64,000 nt of DNA from Tsukamurella spumae (GCF_012396015.1 NZ_JAAXOQ010000025.1:1-64000); one strand, 5' to 3'. Counted from the stretch's first letter, positions 47,206-55,764 are shown. A program made the numbers and translations. The notes: a model not told the origin generated them from the letters alone.

Positions 47206-48963
47206 TCACCGGCAGAGCACGGTGCCCACCGCCTCGACGAGCACCCGCTCCGCATCGGCCGCCGGTCCGGATGCCCGCCATGCCACGTGGTTGTCGGGGC
47301 GCACCAGAATCGCTCCCGTAGCGCCGATCTCGCCGATCTCGGCCCACCGGCCCTCGGCATCGAGCGCGTCGACCCCGAGGCGCACGGGCTCGATCCGGAT
47401 CCCGTACTCCTGCGCCGCGGTCGACGCTGCCGCGATCCAGGGCCCGGCATCGGACCCCGCGATCAGGGCGAAGGCTCCGTCGCCTCCGACGAGGTCGTGG
47501 GTCGAGACGCGGCGCCCGTCGGCGTCGAGCCAGGCGTGCGGCAGCAGGTGGCCGGGGCGGCTGGTCGGGTGGTAGATGTCGCCCGTGGCCGACCGAGGGG
47601 CTGGATCGGTGCCGTCCGGCACCACCGAGGCACTCGTGTAGTGGTAGCCCAGTTCCAGGTCGTGGGCTTGGAACTCGAACTTCTGCAGATCGATCGCGTG
47701 GCGGGCGCGCTCGCGCCGGGCCTCCCCGAGCAGGCCCTCGCTGAACAGGGCGTGGAAGGCCGCTCGGTTCGCCTCGACGGGAGCGGCCGCCACCAGTCCG
47801 ATGCCGGCGTCGATGAGGTCGTGGTTGAACGCCATCAGCGCCCAATCGGCCACCTCGGTGGCCACCGGCTTGCGCTCGTGCTCGTAGGTGTCGAGCAGCG
47901 CGTCGGTGGCCGTGCCCGCGAGGACCTGGGCCAGCTTCCACGTGAGATTGTGCGCGTCCTGGATCCCGGTGTTGAGCCCGAGGCCCGTGGTGGGCGGTTG
48001 TCGGTGTGCCGCGTCGCCGGCGAGGAACATGTCGCCCACCCGCCACTTGTCGGCCACGATGCGGTCGAGGATCCAGTGGCTCACCTTGTGCACCTCGACC
48101 TCGAGCTCGGGCAGCCGCAGCAGCTCTCGCAGTCGGGGAATGATCGCCTCCTCGTTGAAGCGCTCCGGATCGTCCGGGCGGAAGGCGAAGTGGATCACCC
48201 ACTCCTCCGAGTTGCGGCCCCACGTGGGGCCCACCTGGACGAGCGCGCCGGCCTGCCACGAACTCACCCCCTCGGGATTGCTGAACCACGTGATCAGGGT
48301 GTTGTCGTCCCAGTACTCGGAGAGGTCGGCGGAGAAGTGAGTACTGACCATGTCGACCATCCCGGTCGGGCCCTCCATCGTCACGCCCGACGCGGGCCCC
48401 ACCGTCTTACCGCCGTCGGCGACGATGACGTACCGGGCGTGCACCGTGAGCTCGTCCCCGGTGGCTCGGTCGAGAACGTGCACCAGCACCCCGTCGTCCT
48501 GCTGTTCCCAGGAGGTCACCTCGTGGCTGTAGCGGATCTTCCCGGGTGCTCGCCGCTCCGCCTCCGCTCGCAGCAGCGGTTCCAGGCGCAGTTGCGGGTA
48601 GTTCGTGGCCAGGACGGGGCCGTCGGCCTCGTACCTCGAGCGCAGCGCGCCTCCGCCGAAGGCGTCCAGGCGATGGATCTCCCGGCCGTCCAGCGGACCG
48701 TCGCCCCCGAGTGAGGTGACCCAGCGGATCTGACCGAAGTGCTCGAGCGGCGCGCCCACCTCGTAGACCGCGTCCGCGAGGTCGTGCTGGCGGAAGATCT
48801 CCATCGTGCGCTGGTTCAGGTAGTGCGCCTTCGGCAGGATCGAGGTTCCTGCGTGGCGTTCCACCAGAAGGTGTTCCACCCCGAGGTCGGAGAGGAACAG
48901 TGAGCTCGAGAGGCCGCAACCTCCACCGCCGATGATGAGGACCGGGACTGTGATGGTCGGCAT
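47206..48963 (-). CDS. FAD-dependent aromatic monooxygenase
   Basis: A 585-residue group A flavoprotein hydroxylase: GxGxxG motif IIGGGGCGLSSS from residue 10, the DG motif (IVADGGKTVGP) and the GD motif GDAAHRQPPTTGLGLNTG, followed by the usual thioredoxin-like C-terminal domain. Such enzymes hydroxylate phenolic rings with NAD(P)H and O2 (for example TfdB, MhpA and PheA types). The substrate is unknown. ATG 48963 has GAAGGG upstream. It is transcribed ahead of the metallohydrolase gene. Confidence 0.88.
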   Translation of the reverse strand: MPTITVPVLIIGGGGCGLSSSLFLSDLGVEHLLVERHAGTSILPKAHYLNQRTMEIFRQHDLADAVYEVGAPLEHFGQIRWVTSLGGDGPLDGREIHRLDAFGGGALRSRYEADGPVLATNYPQLRLEPLLRAEAERRAPGKIRYSHEVTSWEQQDDGVLVHVLDRATGDELTVHARYVIVADGGKTVGPASGVTMEGPTGMVDMVSTHFSADLSEYWDDNTLITWFSNPEGVSSWQAGALVQVGPTWGRNSEEWVIHFAFRPDDPERFNEEAIIPRLRELLRLPELEVEVHKVSHWILDRIVADKWRVGDMFLAGDAAHRQPPTTGLGLNTGIQDAHNLTWKLAQVLAGTATDALLDTYEHERKPVATEVADWALMAFNHDLIDAGIGLVAAAPVEANRAAFHALFSEGLLGEARRERARHAIDLQKFEFQAHDLELGYHYTSASVVPDGTDPAPRSATGDIYHPTSRPGHLLPHAWLDADGRRVSTHDLVGGDGAFALIAGSDAGPWIAAASTAAQEYGIRIEPVRLGVDALDAEGRWAEIGEIGATGAILVRPDNHVAWRASGPAADAERVLVEAVGTVLCR

Positions 48964-49066
48964 TGATCCGAACCCTTCGTGAGAGGTCTGGGGGAGGCCG
49001 CAGCGGCCTGGTTCCGACTCTCATCGCTCCGGACCGCTGACGCCACGGGTCCGAACCCAATAGACT

Positions 49067-49074
49067 GTGTACAC
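49067..49074. promoter_or_regulatory. candidate operator GTGTACAC
   Basis: An 8-bp perfect palindrome in an AT-rich patch (AATAGACTGTGTACACTTTG) in the 184-base divergent gap between the monooxygenase gene and the unrecognised gene at 49148. It could be the PucR or another regulator's site. Confidence 0.4.
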
Positions 49075-49135
49075 TTTGGGTGCTGGCCCAATTCGCCTCG
49101 GCCGTGTCCAGTCGGTGCGTGGCCGCTGCCCGGCC

Positions 49136-49141
49136 TACGAT
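49136..49141 (+). promoter_or_regulatory. -10 box of the 49148 gene
   Basis: TACGAT lies 6 bases before ATG 49148 and decides this start over an upstream one. Confidence 0.5.
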
Positions 49142-49147
49142 CCGAGG

Positions 49148-49975
49148 ATGTTGATCGCCACGGCCCCGCAGCGCCGCCTGGGTGTGCCGCACGACGAAGC
49201 GAGGCTTCGCATCGGCCCGATCGATCCGGAGATACCGACCTCGTCCCGGCAGTTGTTCATCGAGGGAGATCCGTCATTCGAGTTGTCCTTCTGGTGCGGT
49301 ACCTGTCCGTTCCTGTTCGAGCGCAAGACCATGGGCTACGACATCTCGGACGAGAGGGAGCCCCTCGGCAAGCTCGAGCGCGGGCTCGACCTGATCGACG
49401 ACGAGGTCGTGACCGCCTTCTCCAGGCTGCTTCCCGACGGTGCGTACCTCCCGCTCCTGGTGGAGGTCACGCCGGAGCTGGTGGCGCCCTACGACGACCG
49501 TGACTACTTCACGCACGTGCAGATCGCGACCTGGGGAATCGACCCGAACTGGGGTCTTCCGCAGAACCCGTTGACCCACTACTACCGGACGTTCGAGACC
49601 GAGGTCGGGCCCGACGAGCACCTCTTCGAGTTCGTGGTCCCCATGGTGCAGCCCAGTTGGAACGACGAGAAACGCGTCGAGCACTACGTCGACCTGCTCG
49701 CCGGCGGCACGAAGCCCACGGCGGTCGCACTGTCGATCCTCGATCGCCGAGCACCCGCGGTCGCGAGCCCCGAGGCGGATTGGTACGCGCACCGCGCCGT
49801 GACCCACTTCCTCCTCGACGGCCATCACAAGTTCGAGGCTGCAGCACGAGTGGGCGCGCCGCTGCGGCTGCTGGCTCTCCTCAGCATCGACGAGAGCCTC
49901 GCCGGCGCCGAGGCCGTTGCAGGGCTCCCGGACCTGCTGCGCCGAGCCCCGTCTCAGCGCCGACGAAAGGAATGA
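49148..49975 (+). CDS. unrecognised 275-residue protein
   Basis: I do not recognise the family. The protein has no signal peptide or membrane span. It has a CGTC pair in the segment FWCGTCPFLFERK, a conserved-looking WGIDPNWGLPQNPLTHYYRTFE stretch (parts WGIDPNW and THYYRTF), and HFLLDGHHKFEAA near the C-terminus, which could be a metal- or cofactor-binding helix. Codon use is normal. ATG 49148 is supported by a leaderless -10 box. Its stop overlaps the start of the broken glyoxalase-fold gene (ATGA), so the two were once coupled. Confidence 0.7.
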   Translation: MLIATAPQRRLGVPHDEARLRIGPIDPEIPTSSRQLFIEGDPSFELSFWCGTCPFLFERKTMGYDISDEREPLGKLERGLDLIDDEVVTAFSRLLPDGAYLPLLVEVTPELVAPYDDRDYFTHVQIATWGIDPNWGLPQNPLTHYYRTFETEVGPDEHLFEFVVPMVQPSWNDEKRVEHYVDLLAGGTKPTAVALSILDRRAPAVASPEADWYAHRAVTHFLLDGHHKFEAAARVGAPLRLLALLSIDESLAGAEAVAGLPDLLRRAPSQRRRKE

Positions 49976-50134
49976 CCGTGGACCTGTTCACGCGCATCGC
50001 CGTGACCGACCTACCGCGGGCGATCGCGTGGGGCGATCAGCTCTTCGGCGATGTCGGGGCCTTCCTCGCCGCGCAAGGCCGTCTTCATCGACCCCGACGG
50101 CAACGAGGTCGGCATCGGCGGCGGTGCCGTCTGA
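49972..50134 (+). pseudogene. broken VOC/glyoxalase-fold gene
   Basis: The first 34 codons (TVDLFTRIAVTDLPRAIAWG, then DQLFGDVGAF) are a normal VOC first strand and helix. From about 50075 the protein continues only in another frame (KAVFIDPDGNEVGIGGGAV, stop TGA 50132), which is the classic last strand of the fold. The middle 60 to 70 residues are missing, so an internal deletion with a frameshift has killed the gene. It starts in an ATGA overlap with the previous gene. Confidence 0.75.
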
Positions 50135-50188
50135 TCGACTCCCTCTAGGATCGCGGGAAAGCCGCCGAGACCTCCAGGAGAGACCACG

Positions 50189-51187
50189 ATGACCCACTTC
50201 CGGGCGCTGATCGCCGACCTCGCCGACGACACGGTGACCACCCGCGTCGAGACCCGCGACCCGGCGCCGCTCGAGCCGGGACAACTTCGTATCGCCGTCG
50301 AGTTCTCCGGGGTGAACTTCAAGGACGCCCTGGCCCTGACGCCCGGCGGCGGTGTGGTGCGCCGGTACCCGATCGTCCCCGGCATCGATATCGCCGGCAC
50401 CGTCCTGGAGTCCACCTCGGACCAATTCGCCGAGGGCGACCGCGTCGTCGCGCACGGTTACGAGATCGGCACCGCCCGCGACGGCGGCTACGCCGAACAG
50501 GCGGTCGTCCCTGCCGAGTGGGCCGTCAAGCTGGACGCGTTGAGCACCCGTGAGGCCGCCGCGGTCGGCACCGCGGGCTTCACCGCGGCCCTGAGCGTCG
50601 CCGCGATCGTCGACGCCGGGATCACCCCGGGCGACGGCCCCGTCGTGGTCACCGGCGCGACCGGAGGCGTCGGCTCCACCAGCATCGACCTGCTCGCCGG
50701 CCTCGGCTACGAGGTCGTGGCCTCGTCGGGCAAGCCCGCCGCAGCGGACCGCCTGCGCGAGCTCGGCGCCGCAGAGATCATCGGCCGGCTCCCGCTCGAC
50801 CCCGACGCCAAGCCGCGGCCGCTCGGGAAGAGCCGCTGGGCCGCCGCCGTCGACTGCGTCGGCGGGGCCGCGCTCGCCGACGTCATCAGCACCCTCGACT
50901 ACGGCGGCGTCGTCGCCGCCAGTGGCCTCACGGGCGGCGCCGGCCTCAAGACCACGGTCATGCCCTTCATCCTCCGCGGCGTCACTCTGGCCGGCATCGA
51001 TTCGGTGTTGCTGCCGATCGAACCCCGCCGCGCCCTGTGGCAGCGGATCGAGACCGACCTGCGGCCGCGGCATCTCGACCTCGTCGCCAACGACATCGGG
51101 ATCGACGGTGTCGGCGCCGTCGTCGAGGCCCTCCGCGCGGGCGAGTACACGGGCCGCGCCGTCGTCGACCTCGGCCGCGGCTGGTGA
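50189..51187 (+). CDS. acuI: MDR-family NADPH oxidoreductase, AcuI/YhdH type
   Basis: A 332-residue zinc-free medium-chain reductase. The AcuI/YhdH group reduces acryloyl-CoA with NADPH, protecting cells from this electrophile. Features are FSGVNFKDALAL, PGIDIAGTV, HGYEIGTARDGGYAEQ and the nucleotide motif TGATGGVGST. ATG 50189 follows AGGAGAG, with TAGGAT at 50146-50151 as a likely -10 and a short leader. It is next to the broken VOC gene but separately promoted. Confidence 0.87.
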   Translation: MTHFRALIADLADDTVTTRVETRDPAPLEPGQLRIAVEFSGVNFKDALALTPGGGVVRRYPIVPGIDIAGTVLESTSDQFAEGDRVVAHGYEIGTARDGGYAEQAVVPAEWAVKLDALSTREAAAVGTAGFTAALSVAAIVDAGITPGDGPVVVTGATGGVGSTSIDLLAGLGYEVVASSGKPAAADRLRELGAAEIIGRLPLDPDAKPRPLGKSRWAAAVDCVGGAALADVISTLDYGGVVAASGLTGGAGLKTTVMPFILRGVTLAGIDSVLLPIEPRRALWQRIETDLRPRHLDLVANDIGIDGVGAVVEALRAGEYTGRAVVDLGRGW

Positions 51188-51190
51188 TGC

Positions 51191-52000
51191 TCACGCCGCG
51201 GCGATGATCTCCCGCATCGCCACGCCGGTCAACGCCCGCCACTGATCGCGCGGCGGTGCCGCGGGCGCCCAGGACCCCGCCAGGTGCGCGAGCGCGACGC
51301 CGAGAATCGGGGCATGCGCCGGGAAGGCCTCCCGGGCGCGGCGCGCACCGTCGGCCTTGCTGACGACGGTGCCCGTCATGGTCGTGACCAGCATCCGGGC
51401 CGGTCCGGTGAGGCACCAAGCGACCCGGCCCGCGGAAAGGGGACGGGAGCCGCCGGCGACTCGGTCCGCGAGCGGAAGCCAGTAGTCCCGCAGGTTGGCT
51501 CGGGTCCAGGCGGCGAGCAGGTCGGGTTCGGGATCGAGGCCCCACGCGGCGACATCGGGGCCGCGGACCGTCACCCCGCCGTGGATGAGCTCCGCCCAGA
51601 CAACCGGATTCACGTCGAAGGCGCGCCGCGCCTCGAAGATCTCGCCGACGTGGGAGGCGACCGGGTCGATCCGGGTGACCGGGCGGCGCAGGTCCGACGC
51701 CCACACGAACGAGGTGTTGACCGTCGCGCTGAACCCGAGCCCGCGCGCGATCCGGCCGGCCACCCGCGGGACTTGGGAGAGGTGCAGCAATCGGAGTCGG
51801 CGCATCAGACCGGGCCGCCCGCGCGAGGAATCGTCGAGTACCGCGACCAGATCCAGATCGCTCGCGCCCGGGCGGTACGCGCCGAGTGCCACCGAGCCGC
51901 CGAGGGCGGCAGCCGTCACCGAGCCGGGGAGTAGGCGGTCGGCGGCGGTGAGATATCGCCGCACGGCGTCGTCGATCTCCGGATGCGCGTTCGGGTTCAC
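51191..52000 (-). CDS. nucleotidyltransferase-fold protein (aminoglycoside adenylyltransferase-like)
   Basis: A 269-residue protein with the minimal nucleotidyltransferase motif GGSVALGAYRPGASDLDL (34-51; Asp48 and Asp50), followed by a helical domain, the architecture of aadA-like and DUF4111 proteins. Resistance activity is not implied by sequence alone. GTG 52000. It ends 3 bases after the convergent acuI stop. Confidence 0.75.
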   Translation of the reverse strand: MNPNAHPEIDDAVRRYLTAADRLLPGSVTAAALGGSVALGAYRPGASDLDLVAVLDDSSRGRPGLMRRLRLLHLSQVPRVAGRIARGLGFSATVNTSFVWASDLRRPVTRIDPVASHVGEIFEARRAFDVNPVVWAELIHGGVTVRGPDVAAWGLDPEPDLLAAWTRANLRDYWLPLADRVAGGSRPLSAGRVAWCLTGPARMLVTTMTGTVVSKADGARRAREAFPAHAPILGVALAHLAGSWAPAAPPRDQWRALTGVAMREIIAAA

Positions 52001-52075
52001 ACTGCACGGTACGTGCGATCAGGCAGGCACCGCCGCATCGCGAGAATCAGGTCATGAATCGACCGGAACGATGGC

Positions 52076-52081
52076 TACGGT
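52076..52081 (+). promoter_or_regulatory. -10 box of the VOC gene
   Basis: TACGGT lies 6 bases before ATG 52088. Confidence 0.45.
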
Positions 52082-52087
52082 GAATCC

Positions 52088-52519
52088 ATGACTGTGAGGC
52101 AGATCCAGGTCACCTTCGACTGTGCGGATCCGAAGCGCGTTGCGCTGTTCTGGTGCGAGGTGCTCGGGTACGTCGTGCCGCCGCCCCCGCCGGGGTTCGA
52201 CGATTGGGACGCCTTCGAGGCGTCGCTGCCACCGGAGGCGCACGGCTCGGCCTTCGCATGTGTCGACCCGAACGGTGCCGGCCCGCGCCTGTTCTTCCAG
52301 CGCGTGCCCGAGGGCAAGAGCGTCAAGAACCGCGTCCACCTCGACGTCCGTGTCGGCACGGGAATGGTGGGCGCCGAACGGCTCGCGGCCCTCGAGGCGG
52401 AGTGCGCGCGATTGGAGAAGCTCGGTGCGACCCGCCTCTACCTGCAGGAAGCCGACGGCGCGAACGAGTCCTGCCTGACGATGGCCGACGTCGAGGGCAA
52501 CGAGTTCTGCCTCGACTGA
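52088..52519 (+). CDS. VOC family protein (glyoxalase-like)
   Basis: A 143-residue glyoxalase-fold protein: VTFDCADPKRVALFWCEVLGY at the start, LFFQRVPEGKSVKNRVHLDV in the middle (His as a possible metal ligand) and MADVEGNEFCLD at the end. Both halves of the fold are complete, unlike the remnant at 49972. Family roles range from thiol transferases to antibiotic binding; none can be assigned. Confidence 0.85.
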   Translation: MTVRQIQVTFDCADPKRVALFWCEVLGYVVPPPPPGFDDWDAFEASLPPEAHGSAFACVDPNGAGPRLFFQRVPEGKSVKNRVHLDVRVGTGMVGAERLAALEAECARLEKLGATRLYLQEADGANESCLTMADVEGNEFCLD

Positions 52520-52609
52520 CGTGTTCGCCCTGGACGAAGGGGTGGCCGTGGCCCCCTCCGGTGTGGACACTGGAGTCACGTGGGTCCCTACGGCTCGAGG
52601 AGTCAAGTC

Positions 52610-52960
52610 ATGGCAGGTAACGACAACCCGTTCGGGTTCGGTCCGGGCGAGTTCGATGACCTCGCGCGCGAGGCCCGGGACATGATCGGCCGGTTCGTGG
52701 GCGGAACCGTCGGCCGGGAGGCCTTCTCCGGGCTGTTCGACGATGCCGTCCGCCGCCCGAAGCGCCAACCGGAGACGGCGGGCGAGACCGGCGACGGGGT
52801 CTGGGCGATCATCGCCACCGCCGAGGACGGGGGCGCCCGCGTCGAACAGGTCTACGCCACCGAGATCGACGCGCTCCGCTCGAACCAGCACAACACCGAT
52901 GTCACGCGGAAGGTCCGGTTCCTGCCCTACGGCATCGCGGTGACCGCTCTGGACGACTGA
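52610..52960 (+). CDS. hypothetical 116-residue protein
   Basis: Not recognised. An acidic, soluble protein with a Gly/Phe/Asn-rich start (NDNPFGFGPGEFDDLAREAR), a helical middle, and a C-terminal alpha/beta half (VWAIIATAEDGGARVEQVYATEID, in pieces, and RKVRFLPYGIAVTALDD). ATG 52610 is preceded by GAGGAG at 52597-52602, a clear ribosome site. It stands alone between the VOC and DUF2461 genes. Confidence 0.6.
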   Translation: MAGNDNPFGFGPGEFDDLAREARDMIGRFVGGTVGREAFSGLFDDAVRRPKRQPETAGETGDGVWAIIATAEDGGARVEQVYATEIDALRSNQHNTDVTRKVRFLPYGIAVTALDD

Positions 52961-53008
52961 CCACCTCGTCGGCCTCACCGGCGCCGGTCGGCCCGACCAG
53001 CGCGCGGG

Positions 53009-53641
53009 TCAGGCGTCGCCGTGCTCGACCAGCCAGTCCAGCAGCGCGGAGGTCTCGCGCCAGTGCTTGCGGATCTGGGGCACCAGCTTCGGCGTGTGGA
53101 TGATCTCCTCGAAGCCGTAGTCGCGCATCACGCTGAGCGACTTGTGCCGCAGCAGCTCGATCCGCGGATGATCGGCGTCCCAGCCGCGCGGCGAGGTCTT
53201 GAGCGTCTCGCCGCCGATCTCCCAGCCCTTGCGGCGCAGCTTCGCGATGGCCTGCTCCAGGGCGGGGCCGTACAGGTCGTTGTCGATCGCCTTCCGGAAG
53301 GCGGCCAGGCGGGTGGGGCTCGCCTCGTAGAAGCCGGCGCCGACCCGCACCCCGGGCGCGCCGATCTGCAGGTAGTAGCCGGTCGCGGGTCCGACGCCGA
53401 TGAACGCGCCCTGATGCGTCTTGTACGGCGTCTTGTCCTTGGAGAACCGGACGTCGCGATAGGGGCGGAAGATCTTCGCGGCGCCGAACTCGTCGGCCAG
53501 TTCCTCGGTCAGCGCGGCCATCGGCGCGGCGACGGCGGTCTTGTAGACCTCCTTGTGCGCCTCCCAGAAGACCTTCGAGTTGTCGGCCTCGAGGTCGTCG
53601 TAGAAGTCCAGCGCCGCCTCGGGGAATCCGGTGAAACTCAT
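53009..53641 (-). CDS. DUF2461 protein
   Basis: A 210-residue protein of the DUF2461 (TIGR02453) family: FPEAALDFYDDLEADNSKVFW at the start, RPYRDVRFSKDKTPYKTHQGA and ADHPRIELLRHKSLSV. Function unknown; widely distributed in actinobacteria. ATG 53641 lies 7 bases after a minus-strand TAGCCT that forms one palindrome with the forward -10 box of the peroxiredoxin gene. Confidence 0.88.
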   Translation of the reverse strand: MSFTGFPEAALDFYDDLEADNSKVFWEAHKEVYKTAVAAPMAALTEELADEFGAAKIFRPYRDVRFSKDKTPYKTHQGAFIGVGPATGYYLQIGAPGVRVGAGFYEASPTRLAAFRKAIDNDLYGPALEQAIAKLRRKGWEIGGETLKTSPRGWDADHPRIELLRHKSLSVMRDYGFEEIIHTPKLVPQIRKHWRETSALLDWLVEHGDA

Positions 53642-53648
53642 GTTCGCC

Positions 53649-53658
53649 AGGCTAGCCT
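53649..53658. promoter_or_regulatory. overlapping divergent -10 boxes (AGGCTAGCCT)
   Basis: One 10-base palindrome supplies TAGCCT on both strands: forward 53653-53658, 6 bases before ATG 53665; reverse 53654-53649, 7 bases before ATG 53641. The two boxes share two base pairs, so polymerase can serve only one direction at a time. Confidence 0.65.
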
Positions 53659-53664
53659 TGTGGC

Positions 53665-54123
53665 ATGAAACCCGGTGAAACCGCGCCCGACTTCGAACTC
53701 CCCGATCAGGACGGAACCCCGCGGAAGCTGAGCGACCTGCTCGCCGCCGGCCCCGTCGCCCTGTTCTTCTACCCGGCCGCGTTCACGCCGGGCTGCACCA
53801 AGGAGGCGTGCCACTTCCGCGACCTCGCCGCCGAGTTCTCGGCCGCCGGCGTCCAGCGCGTGGGCATCAGCCGCGACGCGGTCGCCAAGCAGCAGGACTG
53901 GACGGCCAAGCACGGCCTCGACTACCCGCTGCTCTCGGACGTCGACGGTGCGGTCGCCACGGCCTACGGCGTCAAGCGCGACGGCCTGCTCAAGTTGGCC
54001 GGGATGCCCACCAAGCGCACCACCTTCGCGATCCGCGCCGACGGCACCGTCGCCGACGTGATCGCCTCCGAGGTCAACATGCAGGCCCACGCCGACCGGG
54101 CGCTCGCCGCACTGCGCGGGTGA
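53665..54123 (+). CDS. bcp: peroxiredoxin, BCP/PrxQ type
   Basis: A 152-residue thiol peroxidase that reduces H2O2 and organic peroxides. Peroxidatic Cys44 lies in AFTPGCTKEACHFRD, and Cys49, five residues on, is the resolving cysteine typical of PrxQ. Leaderless start at ATG 53665. Its TGA overlaps the acetyltransferase gene as GTGA. It is divergent from and promoter-sharing with the DUF2461 gene. Confidence 0.93.
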   Translation: MKPGETAPDFELPDQDGTPRKLSDLLAAGPVALFFYPAAFTPGCTKEACHFRDLAAEFSAAGVQRVGISRDAVAKQQDWTAKHGLDYPLLSDVDGAVATAYGVKRDGLLKLAGMPTKRTTFAIRADGTVADVIASEVNMQAHADRALAALRG

Positions 54124-54563
54124 GCGAGGTCCTGCTTCGCGAGGTCCACGGCCCCGAGGAGTACCCCGCGCTGGTGCGGGTGTGGCGCAGCTCCGTCGAC
54201 GCCACGCACGATTTCCTCGCCGCCGCGGATCGCGACGCCATCGAGTCACGCCTCGCGAGCGACTACTTCCCGCAGGTCCGGCTCACGGTCGCGGAGGCCG
54301 ACGGTGCGCCGGTCGGGTTCGCGGGGACCGCGGGGGAGGGCCTTGCGATGCTGTTCGTCCACGCCGACGCGCGTGGACGGGGCGTCGGGCGGGCGCTCCT
54401 CGCGCGTGTGATCCGTGAGCAGGGTGTGCGGACCGTCGATGTCAACGAGCAGAACGAGCGGGCCGCCGGCTTCTACGCGCACAGCGGCTTCGTGGTGACG
54501 GGCCGCAGCGAGACCGACGGTGACGGGCTGCCGTATCCGCTGCTGCACCTCGCGCTGCCGTAG
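54120..54563 (+). CDS. GNAT acetyltransferase
   Basis: A 147-residue GNAT-fold protein. It opens EYPALVRVWRSSVDATHDFL, close to the YjaB type, and has the acetyl-CoA pyrophosphate motif ARGRGVGRALL (R/Q-x-x-G-x-G/A) and NERAAGFYAHSGF. The substrate is unknown. It starts at GTG 54120, overlapping the peroxiredoxin stop, so expression follows the peroxide-defence gene. Confidence 0.87.
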   Translation: MSEVLLREVHGPEEYPALVRVWRSSVDATHDFLAAADRDAIESRLASDYFPQVRLTVAEADGAPVGFAGTAGEGLAMLFVHADARGRGVGRALLARVIREQGVRTVDVNEQNERAAGFYAHSGFVVTGRSETDGDGLPYPLLHLALP

Positions 54564-54634
54564 GACCACGGGTCGTCGGGAGAGCCCGCGTGGGCCGAAT
54601 CGGCGCGCTACGGTGAGCGGGACGAAGGAGTTCC

Positions 54635-55258
54635 ATGTCCGATGTCTGGCAACTGGTCCACGCGGAGCGCCGCGCGCTGATCGCCTTCCTCGAGGGCGTC
54701 GACGACGCGCGATGGGACACCCCGTCCCTGTGCCCGGGCTGGCGCGTGCGGGACGTGGTCGCGCATCAGATCTCGACGGCGAACACCACGAGGCTCGGCT
54801 TCGTCAAGGGAATGATCCTCGCGCGCTTCGACTTCGACCGGGACAACCAGAGCGGCGTCGACCGCGAGCTCGGGCCCGCGCCGCAGATGCTCGACCGTTT
54901 CCGCGCGCTCGTCGATCGCACCTCGGGCCCGCCCGCGCCACAGGACACGCGCCTCGTCGAGGTCGTGGTGCACGGCGAGGACATCCGTCGTCCGCTCGGC
55001 GTCGTCGGCGACTACCCGGCGGTGGCGGTCGAGCGGGCCCTGCGGTTGCAGGCCCGCACCGGGAAGGGCATGGGCGGAGCGAAGGAACACGTCGCCGGTC
55101 TGCGGCTGCGCGCCACCGACGCGGACGTCACCATCGGTGATGGCCCGGAGATCACGGGACCGTTGCTGGCCCTGCTCCTGGTGGTGAGCAGACGCACCGT
55201 CGCCCTGGGAGAGCTGAGCGGGGAGGGCCGGAACACCCTCGCGGAACGGGTCTCCTGA
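54635..55258 (+). CDS. maleylpyruvate isomerase-family mycothiol-dependent protein
   Basis: A 207-residue protein with the MDMPI N-terminal DinB-like bundle. The likely metal ligands are His44 (VVAHQ) plus His113, Glu115 and Asp116 (VVVHGEDIRRP). A small C-terminal region (RATDADVTIGDGPEITGP) resembles the SCP-like part of the family. Members use mycothiol as cofactor or substrate, consistent with mca in the same window. The actual reaction is unassigned. Confidence 0.82.
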   Translation: MSDVWQLVHAERRALIAFLEGVDDARWDTPSLCPGWRVRDVVAHQISTANTTRLGFVKGMILARFDFDRDNQSGVDRELGPAPQMLDRFRALVDRTSGPPAPQDTRLVEVVVHGEDIRRPLGVVGDYPAVAVERALRLQARTGKGMGGAKEHVAGLRLRATDADVTIGDGPEITGPLLALLLVVSRRTVALGELSGEGRNTLAERVS

Positions 55259-55261
55259 CGC

Positions 55262-55738
55262 TCAGCGGGGCGGCGTGATCGTGATCCGCGCGTCGATGCG
55301 GGTGATCAGGCAGGTGCTGCGGGGAATGCGGAAGTCCTCGTCGGTGGGCGCGTCCACGATGCGCTGCCCGGCGATGCGCACGGGCACGATGAACCGGTAG
55401 TTGAGCAGGTCCGCGTCGCCGCCGGGGGCGACGGTGCGCGCGGTGACCTTCGGTGCGTCCATGATCGAGTACTGGAGGTGGCGGTCCAGGTCGCCGCGCA
55501 GCTGCTCGCCGGAGAAGCCGGTCTGCAGGCCGTTCTCGAACCGGACGGCGTTGGGGGCGAAGGGCACCGCACCCGCCTTCGTCCGGTCGCCGAGCGCCGT
55601 GATGTAGGCGTCGGCGGCCGCCAGCTGGCGTGCGGGGCCGCAGGTCGCGGTGGCGGGCACGGCGGTGGCGGGCGCGGCGATCGTCGCGGCGACGACGGTG
55701 GTGATCAGGGCGGGTGCGACGCGGGCGAGGGCGGCCAT
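55262..55738 (-). CDS. secreted small protein (DUF8021-like)
   Basis: A 158-residue exported protein with an N-terminal signal peptide ending near ATAVPA-TA, followed by an NTF2-like pattern ADAYITALGDRTKAGAVPFAP, RFENGLQTGFSGEQLRGDL. It has two cysteines (after the signal and near the C-terminus) that may pair. Similar secreted proteins are common in mycobacteria; function unknown. It converges on the isomerase-family gene with a 3-base gap. Confidence 0.75.
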   Translation of the reverse strand: MAALARVAPALITTVVAATIAAPATAVPATATCGPARQLAAADAYITALGDRTKAGAVPFAPNAVRFENGLQTGFSGEQLRGDLDRHLQYSIMDAPKVTARTVAPGGDADLLNYRFIVPVRIAGQRIVDAPTDEDFRIPRSTCLITRIDARITITPPR

Positions 55739-55764
55739 GCGTTCACAGTAGCCGCGGGACCACG

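Noticed and set aside
51191-52000. Aminoglycoside resistance gene
   Set aside because: Only the generic nucleotidyltransferase motif is visible; specificity cannot be inferred, so it is described by fold only.
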